Below, in pieces: positions 41,985 to 49,873 of a stretch of 62,543 nucleotides of DNA. The DNA is from Bacillota bacterium. Lineage in GTDB: Bacteria; Bacillota; UBA4882; UBA8346. Position numbers and translations under genes: made by a program. The notes below the pieces were generated by a model. That model did not search any database, was not told the DNA's origin, and saw nothing but the letters and a program-made list of their open reading frames with translations. The DNA lies in the NCBI GenBank assembly GCA_023436305.1, contig JAEZJQ010000007.1, forward strand, positions 1-62,543, written 5' to 3'. Positions within the stretch are counted from its first letter, which is position 1. Every line of letters starts with the position of its first letter.

Positions 41985-43007
41985 TTAAAGGAAATTTGTC
42001 GATTTCACAGAAAAACTTCCAGTTGTGATCTCAACCAACGCCAATTCCAGTTCCAATCGCGGTTCCCTTTGGCCGGTTTTTACTCGAAAATCGGCCCATA
42101 ACAGCCGTTCTAATATTTTTTGGAGTTCCACCAGTGAGAATGTCCCCGATTGTATAAAACTTTTTTCGGCGACGTAGGGGTTAATCCCCAGAATTTCCGC
42201 CAAAGCCTTGGCGTTCATACCCTGCCCCCGGGCAGCTAAGGCTCCGGTGATATTCCGGAACTGCCGGGCCAGCGTCGCCAATATTTTCAGTTCATTCTCC
42301 CCGGAATCCAGCAAATCTTTTAATTTAGGCAAGCTTAAATCCGGATTCCTGAGCGCCACGGCGTCGATTAACCCAAAGATGTCCGGTTCCGGCTCTCCGG
42401 GGATTAACGCATCCAAATCCGCATCGCTTAACTTCATTTTACCCCCGGCAAAGGTTTTCAGTTTCTCCAGTTCACTCCAGATCCGCCGCAAATCGTTTCC
42501 TATCCGTTCCGCTATTGTTTTGGTTTGTCCCGCGGTCAAATGCAATTCGAAATTCTGGGATTGCAACCTGATCCAATTGGGCAGTTCAAACGGTTTCAAT
42601 TTGTTACAGTCTACCGTTACAATGCGCCGCTGAAACTCCTGGTGCAGCTTTTTTCGTCCATCCAATTTGGTGGCGGTCACAATTAAATATACCCCCAACG
42701 CCAAGCAGCTTAATCCTTTCAGCACTGCTTCATCCAAAGCGGTATTGCCGTTTTGCAAGCCTTCCAGCCGGATCACCCGGGCCGGCCCGAAAAACGGGGG
42801 TGTCTCCAGAGTGCGGATGAAATCCAACGGGTCGACGTTGGCGGCATCCAGCCATAAATAATTAAACTCTTGTTCTTCAGAGCCGAGTAGTTTGTTTAAA
42901 AACACCTTGACCAATTCTTCGTGAAAAAACGTTTCTTCCCCCAACAGGAGATAGACCGGCAGCAATTGACCGGTTTCCACCTGTTTGATAAAATCGCTAC
43001 GGGTCAT
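41985..43007 (-). CDS. holA: DNA polymerase III delta subunit
   Basis: HolA opens the sliding clamp as part of the clamp loader. The 340-residue protein has the expected start YLLLGEETFFHEELVKVFLNK (the delta-type degenerate P-loop region), the middle motif EELEKLKTFAG preceded by DLRRIWSELEKL, and the helical C-terminus FIQSGTFSLVELQKILERLLWADFRVKTG. It stands between the flagellar operon and comEC, as is typical for Firmicutes in which holA lies near comEC. Confidence 0.92.
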   Translation of the reverse strand: MTRSDFIKQVETGQLLPVYLLLGEETFFHEELVKVFLNKLLGSEEQEFNYLWLDAANVDPLDFIRTLETPPFFGPARVIRLEGLQNGNTALDEAVLKGLSCLALGVYLIVTATKLDGRKKLHQEFQRRIVTVDCNKLKPFELPNWIRLQSQNFELHLTAGQTKTIAERIGNDLRRIWSELEKLKTFAGGKMKLSDADLDALIPGEPEPDIFGLIDAVALRNPDLSLPKLKDLLDSGENELKILATLARQFRNITGALAARGQGMNAKALAEILGINPYVAEKSFIQSGTFSLVELQKILERLLWADFRVKTGQREPRLELELALVEITTGSFSVKSTNFL

Positions 43008-43106
43008 GGGATCAAAACCTTTCGTATCGATAAGACTTCATTTTTTTATAATAATTTTTTCGCCTTTTCAATTGAAATTTCCTGTAGGAATATGATGTTT
43101 TCGCAA

Positions 43107-45458
43107 TTATTTCTCCCGCCAAACCACCCAACGATCTTTACTTATCCTCACATCTACTCTGCCATTCTGATCCGTCCGATAAACCCTGACTCCCATTGAT
43201 TGCAACCGGTTCAATGTTTCTGCTCCCGGATGGCCGAATTGGTTCCCCGCCCCCACCGATATCACCGCCAATTTCGGCCGCACTTGGGCCAGGAAAGTCA
43301 AACCGGTGGACTTATTACTGCCGTGGTGGCCTACTTTCAAAAATGAAGCCCGTAATAAATCAGGATACTTCCGCATTAAGTTTAACTCGCCTTCAAATCC
43401 CAGATCGCCGGTTAATAAAAGCTTTTCTTTTCCGTAATAAATCATCGTAATCAATGATTGATCATTTTCAGAATCCGGAGCAGAAATCTTCATTATTTCC
43501 ATGGTTACCGAATGACCTAATTGGGTTTTTCTCGTTTGGTCCGGGCTAATGCGTTCGATCTTTATCTTCGGCAAACCGGCCAGTAAATTCCGCAATTCGG
43601 GAATATCATCAAAGGGTAAGATTACTTGTTTCACCGGAATCTCCGGCAGCACTTCCAACAAACCACCCAGATGATCCTTGTGTCCATGAGTGACGATGAC
43701 CAGATCCAGGTGGCTGACTCCCATTTGACGCAGAAAAGGAAGCACGGACCATTGCCCCTCGCCTTCATCTCCTCCATCCACTAGTGCGGTAAAACCATCC
43801 GGAGTTTTCACGAAAATGGCGTCACCCTGCCCCACATCCAGACAGCTTACCTGCAAATAATCATTCATCGACTTATCAAGAAAAGCGGCCCAAACAACCC
43901 CATTAACTACCACCAGAATCATGAAACATACCGTGCCCGCTTGAATCATCCGTTTACCGGTTAAACGGTTAGGACGCATCCAATCCAAAGCAACGGCCAA
44001 CCCCAAATAATAGCCGGCGAACCATGGCCAGGGCCAACTGGGAACTGCGGTGGCTGACCAGGGCTGGCCACCGAGGAAATCCAACATAAACCGGGTCAAA
44101 TCAATCGTCCAATCGACAGCGGTTAAAACAACCTGTCCGCCGATAGGAATTAACGCGCCGAATAATTCTCCGGCGAACCCGCCAATAACAATAATTTCCG
44201 CTGGAATCAATAAAATCAGGTTTACCAAGGTACTCGACCAGGAGATCATTTGAAAGTAGGTGATGATTACCGGGATTACCATAATCTGGGCGCCAACAGA
44301 AACCAAAACCCCTTCCCAAATTGGTTTAACAAAAGGATGCTTGGCAGCAAAACCCCGAACCGGAAAATATTCCTTTAACAGCGGATAAAGCCAGACAACG
44401 CCCAATGTAGCCAAAAAGGAGAGTTGAAAGCCCATATCAAACAAATTATACGGATTCATAAAAGTTAGAATCAGCGCCGCCAAACTTAAGCGATTCAGGT
44501 TGCTGTCACTGGTTCCCAACAATTCACCGGCGGAAAAAAACAGCATCATCAATCCGGCCCGAAGTACCGGCGGGTCCATGCCGGTCATCAGGATATAAAA
44601 CCAAACTCCGGCGGCAAGCGGTAAAATGCGCCATTTCTTGGGGCAACGCAGCCAGCCTAACAATAAATTCAAGCTCATCACTATAAAACCGACATGCAAT
44701 CCAGAAACTGATAACAAGTGAATTGTTCCGGTACGCCGCATATCGGTAACAATCCCAGCGTCATCGGATTCATCCAGGCGATCATTGTAGACCATTCCGT
44801 GAAGCAGCCGGGCGTTGGCCGGTTTCAAAAACCCGTTCCCCTGGCGCATTAAAACTTCGCGGAACCGATGGGCCCACAAATAATAAAACGGCAATCCACC
44901 ACAGCGTAAATTACTTTTGATAAACTGTGGCCGGCCGGTGGCATAACAACTCCCCGAAATCCGTTGTCTCTCCAAAGTCTCAGGCCAGGCGGAGCCGGAT
45001 TGAAGCACGGCTTTAAATTTTCCGGAAACCTTGAGATATTGGCCATACCCGGATGAGGGTAAAGGATCACGGCTGGTAACACTGATTCGGCCAACCGGAC
45101 CCCCGGGTTTTGACGGTTTCACTTCCAATAAGAATCGGTAGCCATAACGGGTAGGGACCGCCCGCTCAATTTGGACACCTTCCAATACAATTATTTTCCC
45201 AGTAAAAACCTGGTTGGTCCGCAATTCGGCCCGGTAAGTTTCCCGGCTTAACTCCAACAAAAAACCACCGCACAGAAAAAAACATGCCGGGATTATCCAC
45301 CAAGGCAGCCGGTGTCCCAGCAAATATAGGATCAAGGCCAGCATTATACAGAATAATCCTGCCAACAACCAGATGAGTGAACTCATTCCACAGGCCGCCG
45401 CTGTCAAAATCCCCCCAGCGGCCGCTAAAAATCCAAAAGCGCTGATTTTGAATCTCAT
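43107..45458 (-). CDS. comEC: DNA uptake channel ComEC/Rec2
   Basis: ComEC moves single-stranded DNA through the cytoplasmic membrane in natural transformation. The 783-residue protein has an N-terminal two-helix segment and an OB-fold-type region, the multi-helix competence domain (LLSVSGLHVGFIVMSLNLLLG; MLFFSAGELLGTSDSNLNRLS) and a C-terminal beta-lactamase-like domain with VTHGHKDHLGG, the metal site. The ATG overlaps the comEA stop (ATGA). An intact gene suggests competence or at least DNA uptake potential. Confidence 0.95.
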   Translation of the reverse strand: MRFKISAFGFLAAAGGILTAAACGMSSLIWLLAGLFCIMLALILYLLGHRLPWWIIPACFFLCGGFLLELSRETYRAELRTNQVFTGKIIVLEGVQIERAVPTRYGYRFLLEVKPSKPGGPVGRISVTSRDPLPSSGYGQYLKVSGKFKAVLQSGSAWPETLERQRISGSCYATGRPQFIKSNLRCGGLPFYYLWAHRFREVLMRQGNGFLKPANARLLHGMVYNDRLDESDDAGIVTDMRRTGTIHLLSVSGLHVGFIVMSLNLLLGWLRCPKKWRILPLAAGVWFYILMTGMDPPVLRAGLMMLFFSAGELLGTSDSNLNRLSLAALILTFMNPYNLFDMGFQLSFLATLGVVWLYPLLKEYFPVRGFAAKHPFVKPIWEGVLVSVGAQIMVIPVIITYFQMISWSSTLVNLILLIPAEIIVIGGFAGELFGALIPIGGQVVLTAVDWTIDLTRFMLDFLGGQPWSATAVPSWPWPWFAGYYLGLAVALDWMRPNRLTGKRMIQAGTVCFMILVVVNGVVWAAFLDKSMNDYLQVSCLDVGQGDAIFVKTPDGFTALVDGGDEGEGQWSVLPFLRQMGVSHLDLVIVTHGHKDHLGGLLEVLPEIPVKQVILPFDDIPELRNLLAGLPKIKIERISPDQTRKTQLGHSVTMEIMKISAPDSENDQSLITMIYYGKEKLLLTGDLGFEGELNLMRKYPDLLRASFLKVGHHGSNKSTGLTFLAQVRPKLAVISVGAGNQFGHPGAETLNRLQSMGVRVYRTDQNGRVDVRISKDRWVVWREK

Positions 45459-46054
45459 TTTACAGTTAAGTAAGTGCGGAATTTTTCCAGTTTGGCCTTA
45501 CCAATCCCCGCCACTTTTTGTAAATCCTCATATTTCTGAAACAAGCCGGAATCAGTACGGTATTGAATGATTTTGGCCGCCAAACCCGGGCCGATTCCAG
45601 GTACTTTTTGAAGTTCCACGTCCGTGGCGGTATTTATGTCAAGGGGCCACTGGACTTTGATTTTGGAAACCAGGGTTTTGGACGGTGACGTTTTATGGGA
45701 GATAGTCTTCCGTGTTTTGGAACGGCGAACTTCTTCACCTTTTTTGGGAATATAAATTTGCTCTCCATCCAAAGCAAACTCGGCCAAATTCACCGCGCTC
45801 GGATCGGCATCGGGCAACATAGCTCCCGCCAATTTCAAAGCCTCGTATTTGCGGGTAGCCGGCGGTAGGGAAATGACCCCCGGCTTCTCCACCGCGCCGC
45901 ATATATGAACGTATACCTGGCCGGGGGTGGCCGGATCCGTATAAGTATCCGCGTAACGGCTGTTCCTGCTGGTAAAAATCAAAATGCCGCCAATTCCTAA
46001 AAAAACTAGTAAAACTAGAGCGGCAATCCGCTGCCGGACGGTTAATTCAAACAT
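45455..46054 (-). CDS. comEA: DNA receptor ComEA
   Basis: ComEA binds double-stranded DNA at the cell surface and hands it to ComEC. The 199-residue protein has an N-terminal membrane anchor (RIAALVLLVFLGIGGILIF), a SLBB-like domain (GQVYVHICGAVEKPGVISL) and a C-terminal double helix-hairpin-helix, in which DINTATDVELQKVPGIGPGL precedes AAKIIQYR; then YEDLQKVAGIGKAKLEKF. GGGAGG precedes the ATG by 7 nt. Terminal overlap with comEC supports a two-gene operon. Confidence 0.95.
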   Translation of the reverse strand: MFELTVRQRIAALVLLVFLGIGGILIFTSRNSRYADTYTDPATPGQVYVHICGAVEKPGVISLPPATRKYEALKLAGAMLPDADPSAVNLAEFALDGEQIYIPKKGEEVRRSKTRKTISHKTSPSKTLVSKIKVQWPLDINTATDVELQKVPGIGPGLAAKIIQYRTDSGLFQKYEDLQKVAGIGKAKLEKFRTYLTVK

Positions 46055-46436
46055 GGGAAATCCTCCCTTTATACATAATTTGGTGGTAAATTCGCGATAT
46101 GTCTCTACGTTCCTTCACTTTCCTAAAAAATACATGAATCGTTTAAGATTTTGCAATAAAATTGTAATAATTCAATGGCCGTACCGAATGAACCAAAAAA
46201 AGGCTACCTCAAACGTAAACTTGAGATAGCCTCTTTTCAATCACTCGTTTTCTTTTTAATCATGTTTAAACTATCGCGAAAGATTTTCCAAATCCAAAGA
46301 GCCTTCCTGGCGGGAGGCTCTTGGACTGTTATTTCTTATTAGCTGTTGTTTTATCGAATAATGAGGATAAATTGGATGAAGCTTGAAAACTATTTCAGAC
46401 TATAAAGTTTGACTCTTTGCCGGTAAATCCGTAAAA
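46055..46436. other. Intergenic region with two hairpins
   Basis: A hairpin AGGCTAcCTCAA/TTGAGaTAGCCT lies at 46201-46232 with A- and T-runs on both sides, and a second, AAGAGCCT/AGGCTCTT, at 46297-46322. The first looks like a bidirectional terminator for something transcribed from the right. No gene is seen in the 382 bp. Confidence 0.45.
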
Positions 46437-46803
46437 TTAGTGTCCGCGTAAAACCCTTTTCAATCGAGGAGATAATGCGGTGATTTTGTACCGGCCAACG
46501 TGATTGTTGACCAGCGAGGGGATTTCTATAATAATACCCTGAAACTCACCACCGGGGTGTTTTGATACTCACTCACCCGGAAAAACGCATATACTCCAAA
46601 GAAACAGTGGTGGTAGTAATAAAGCTGCAATAATAACCAAACTACCAATTTGAGCTTCAACCTTGCCCCGGCGCGGGATTGAAAATGATTCAAATTTACC
46701 GGTGGAGCGGTGGGCGCCGAAGCAACTTATAAAACCAGAATGTTTTATTGCCATCTATGATAATCACGGCTGGGTTTTTGATTCCATTTAACTCCCCAAC
46801 CAT
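46437..46803 (-). pseudogene. Probable decayed small gene with frame and stop breaks
   Basis: Three protein-like stretches lie end to end on the minus strand. MVGELNGIKNPAVIIIDGNK (from 46803) is in one frame. FESFSIPRRGKVEAQIGSLV and a membrane-like LLLPPLFLWSICV follow in another, ending at a TGA (46569-46571). In the same frame beyond that TGA comes GEFQGIIIEIPSLVNNHVGR and ALSPRLKRVLRGH to a TAA at 46437. No ribosome binding site is present. The composition is protein-like throughout, so degradation of a real gene is more likely than chance. The family was not recognised. Confidence 0.35.
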
Positions 46804-47142
46804 TATTTGAAAATATCCTTATTCCCATAGGGGTAATTCAATCTATTCGCCTTTAGATAACCCCACTACACTGTCAGGGTAATAAAGGATATTCCCGGGT
46901 TAGTCGAACCTTATCAATGGAAATAAAAACAAGCGCGCGCGCGTAAACGAAAACTTTTACCGGGTACTGATGAACCTCCTTTCTTCGTTTTTCAAAACTT
47001 CGTGCCTGATCCATATTGAATATGTAATAATCGTTTGTTGTAATTTAATGATATACCCTTCGAAAGCATTTGAAAATAGGGCTGAAGACTCGTTTTACAT
47101 GAAAAGAACGGAAAACTTACTTTTATTGCCGGATGTACCCGT
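46804..47142. other. Intergenic stretch with a GC dinucleotide tract
   Basis: GCGCGCGCGCG at 46933-46943 is an alternating purine-pyrimidine run of the kind that can adopt left-handed DNA. AATATCCTTATT (46812 region) and AATAAAGGATATT (46886 region) form a near-perfect inverted pair. Otherwise no gene. Confidence 0.35.
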
Positions 47143-47182
47143 AAAAAAAGCTTAAACGGTTTCATCCGCTTAAGCCTTTTTT
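47143..47182. terminator. Terminator of the cellulase gene
   Basis: Leftward reading gives GCTTAAGCGG pairing with CCGTTTAAGC (one G-T pair) and a T7 tail. A-runs on the other side make it bidirectional. Confidence 0.85.
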
Positions 47183-47206
47183 ATAATTATTGATTATTTC
47201 ACAATA

Positions 47207-49501
47207 TTAATTCGAGCAGGCCACTCCGTTCAACGTAAAGTTGGTCGGTACAGCATTTGTGCCACTATAGTTAATATTGAATCCGAAGTTCGTGGTGCCT
47301 CCATTGGCCGGGATACTGGCGTTGTATCCGGCATCTTTCACCGATACTGAGGTGCCACTCTGGGTGTAACTGCCGCACCACAGATTGGTGATGGTCTGGT
47401 TGCCGGAGAAAGTCCAAGCTAAAGTCCAGCCATTAACCGCCGTGGAGGTATTATTTTGGATCGTTACGCTGACTGTAGCTCCGCTGCCCCAATCGTTCAT
47501 ACTATAGGTTACAACATAATTACCAGTACCCGGAGTTGGGGTTACGACAACCGGAGTCGGAGTTGCAGGTACCGGAGTCGGGGTCGCAGGCTTAACCGTC
47601 GGGGTCGCGGTGGCAGGCGGCGGTGTAACATTACCGGGGTCATTACCATACAGTTTCGTAGTACCGTCATAAACCGGGATATAAGCCGTTTTGGTCACGG
47701 TACTGGTTATCCCAGTATAGGAAGGATCATTGGCCGGATTCCAGAAGGTGGTATTCTGCGGGGCCGCAATCCGGAATTGAATTTCACCGGCATATTCGGA
47801 TTGGCCACCGGGATAGATACTGGTCCCGTCATTGAAGGCCACATTCACGTAATAAATATTGCCGCTATATTTAACCAGGCTAAGCGTTGCCGGGAATTCA
47901 ACATAGTTGGTGCTGATAGTCAAATCGCTGGTGGTATAACCGGCATTAAACAATTCGGTTAAATCTATGTAATAACGGAATGACAGATTCTTGACGAACC
48001 GGGCCGGGAAACCGGAACGGTTGTTGCAAAGCGCTTTGATTTCAGTGTAATGGGGTCCTGTGGAATTGAGGCTCGCTTCCACAAAGAACTCATCATCCAG
48101 CGGATCTTGCGTCGGGAAGTTGGCAAGGGCTGTGCCGCCATAGAGACTGTACATCTTGGCCAAGCAACCCACAAAAGCGGCGTTATAATCGTCAGCAATC
48201 TCGTTGGTGGTATAGTTGCTGATAACATCTTCATAAGCATCTCCAGAACCGGGGCCACCTACCAAAGCGCCGTAAATCGTATGCCGATGGTTGGCGGGAA
48301 CAGACTGCTGGTCGGACCATGAACCGTGAGCGGTCCGGTGATGCGGGTGTTTGGGCGGGTTGGTTCCAAAGCCCACTACATAACTGCGATTATTTGGATT
48401 TTGACCCAGGCAGTAATTGACTTGACGGACGGCGAAGTCTTGATATCTGGCTTTCAAGGTGGCATCGCCAACAAAATCGGCATAAATAAACGCTAAGAAT
48501 GAGGTATTCATCGAATAGCGCAACGGGCCCCATTCTTGAAGCCATGCCAATCCTCCGGGGGTGTAGGTGATCCTCTCGCCATTAACGCCTACGGTCCACC
48601 AGTTCAGATTGTTTTCGATGGCCTTCTTATATTCTGCTTTACCGGTGATTCGGGTCAGCAGGAGTAAATCGGCGTAATGGTTGTCATCCCAGCTATTCCC
48701 ATATTTATATTCAATATCCGTGGTTTGGCCTTGTTTGTTAAAATTGGCCACGTAGGATTCGGCTTTGGTTAAATAGCTGCTGTCTTTGGTGGCGATATAT
48801 AACCAGATGGCCGCAAAGCACAATTCATCCCAAAAACCGCTCCAGGAATTATAGTATCCGGCGGCCTTTGTATAATCCGCATCACTGCGGGTAGTATCCG
48901 CCAAGTTGAATAAACTTTTGGCATGAGTTAAGTAAGTGGTGTCACCCAGCACTAGATAACCAAGGGCCAGTGCCGCGGCGGTTTCAGCCGTGACGCAAGA
49001 AGCTTTACAATAAAAGGCGGGATATACTCCCTTTTTCTTTTCAGTCACTTCCACGGGACCCCAGAAGCTATGGTCCACACCACCGTCACCAATCTGGTAA
49101 CACATGTCGGTACCGCGGTCACACCGGACGAAATAATCACAAACAAATTTTAAGTTGTTTTTGAGAGCAGTGTCTTGTCCTGAAGCAATAAACGCCGAAG
49201 GCCATTCATAATACGCCCAACCGAGCATGGCGGCGGAGTTGGCCATGGGTAGTCCGAATTTTACGTTGTCACCGGCATCGAGCCAGCCGCCCTGAACGGC
49301 GCAACCCAATTGGGAATCGCCCCGCCATAATCCTTTGGCCCGGTTCCAGTCCGGCAATGCGCCGGATTGTTGGCATTCATAGAAATAAATCGATTTTTGC
49401 AAGGCTTCCGCATAGTTATATGTAGCGGCGAAGATGTTGGAGTTAATTAACAGCATTCCAATCATTAAACAGATAACGATTACTAAAATACTTCTTTTCA
49501 A
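47207..49501 (-). CDS. Secreted GH9 cellulase with CBM3c and CBM2
   Basis: The 764-residue enzyme hydrolyses beta-1,4-glucan. A signal peptide ends near residue 26. The GH9 domain (about 27-450) has the catalytic Asp pair in GGWLDAGDNVKFGLP and the catalytic Glu in TTNEIADDYNAAFVGC; PHHRTAHGSW is the conserved middle block. Residues about 465-620 form a CBM3c (DEFFVEASLNSTGPHYTEIK), then a Pro/Thr linker and a C-terminal CBM2 (YVVTYSMNDWGSGATVSVTI, ending NGVACSN). GH9-CBM3c enzymes are usually processive. A LacI/CcpA-type palindrome lies 225 bp upstream. Confidence 0.96.
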   Translation of the reverse strand: MKRSILVIVICLMIGMLLINSNIFAATYNYAEALQKSIYFYECQQSGALPDWNRAKGLWRGDSQLGCAVQGGWLDAGDNVKFGLPMANSAAMLGWAYYEWPSAFIASGQDTALKNNLKFVCDYFVRCDRGTDMCYQIGDGGVDHSFWGPVEVTEKKKGVYPAFYCKASCVTAETAAALALGYLVLGDTTYLTHAKSLFNLADTTRSDADYTKAAGYYNSWSGFWDELCFAAIWLYIATKDSSYLTKAESYVANFNKQGQTTDIEYKYGNSWDDNHYADLLLLTRITGKAEYKKAIENNLNWWTVGVNGERITYTPGGLAWLQEWGPLRYSMNTSFLAFIYADFVGDATLKARYQDFAVRQVNYCLGQNPNNRSYVVGFGTNPPKHPHHRTAHGSWSDQQSVPANHRHTIYGALVGGPGSGDAYEDVISNYTTNEIADDYNAAFVGCLAKMYSLYGGTALANFPTQDPLDDEFFVEASLNSTGPHYTEIKALCNNRSGFPARFVKNLSFRYYIDLTELFNAGYTTSDLTISTNYVEFPATLSLVKYSGNIYYVNVAFNDGTSIYPGGQSEYAGEIQFRIAAPQNTTFWNPANDPSYTGITSTVTKTAYIPVYDGTTKLYGNDPGNVTPPPATATPTVKPATPTPVPATPTPVVVTPTPGTGNYVVTYSMNDWGSGATVSVTIQNNTSTAVNGWTLAWTFSGNQTITNLWCGSYTQSGTSVSVKDAGYNASIPANGGTTNFGFNINYSGTNAVPTNFTLNGVACSN

Positions 49502-49873
49502 ACTAATTCCTCCTAAACAAATTAATTTCGAAATTCAACCTAATGTTTTTCTCTATTAGGAAAAACCAATCGAGTCCCTGATCCCTCCTTTCATGGAAAT
49601 TGTGTCACCGTTCAAATTCTTTTGGTGTTATTTACCGTTTCGGTAATAGTTTGGCAGTATTTTACCACTTCTATAATTTAACTTTACAATTTAGTAACAA
49701 TCTTGTCAATATTATTTTTAAGTAATGAAAACGTTTTCAAACGTAATTTTGTTGTCATTATCAATGAATAATGATAAAAATAATTATTTTTTTATAGAAT
49801 ATAACATTTACGAAATGAAGGCTATCCCAATAATCCGGGACAGCCCCCATCATTCCTTAATCTTGGATAATTC
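49502..49873. other. Promoter region of the cellulase gene and tail region of the CBM3-protein gene
   Basis: The region upstream of the GH9 gene (leftward) contains the palindrome at 49726-49739 described separately. A hairpin-like palindromic stretch is absent from the tail of the CBM3-protein gene, apart from GGCTATCCC with GGGACAGCCC around 49821-49847, which could form its terminator. The rest is AT-rich. Confidence 0.4.
49726..49739. promoter_or_regulatory. Perfect LacI/CcpA-type palindrome (cre-like)
   Basis: TGAAAACGTTTTCA is a perfect 14-bp palindrome with a central CG, matching the catabolite-responsive element consensus TGNAANCGNTNNCA at every fixed position. It lies 225 bp upstream of the cellulase start codon. 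CcpA or a dedicated LacI-family regulator is the likely binder. Confidence 0.75.

Noticed and set aside
46437..46803. Selenoprotein with TGA as selenocysteine
   Set aside because: The stem after the TGA is only about 4 bp, and upstream there is no ribosome binding site, so decay is simpler.
46933..46943. GC dinucleotide tract as a functional element
   Set aside because: It is only 11 bp, sits in noncoding DNA and shows nothing else nearby to suggest a role.
46970..47155. 61-residue plus-strand frame next to the cellulase terminator
   Set aside because: No ribosome binding site is present, composition is unremarkable, and it runs into the terminator stem.
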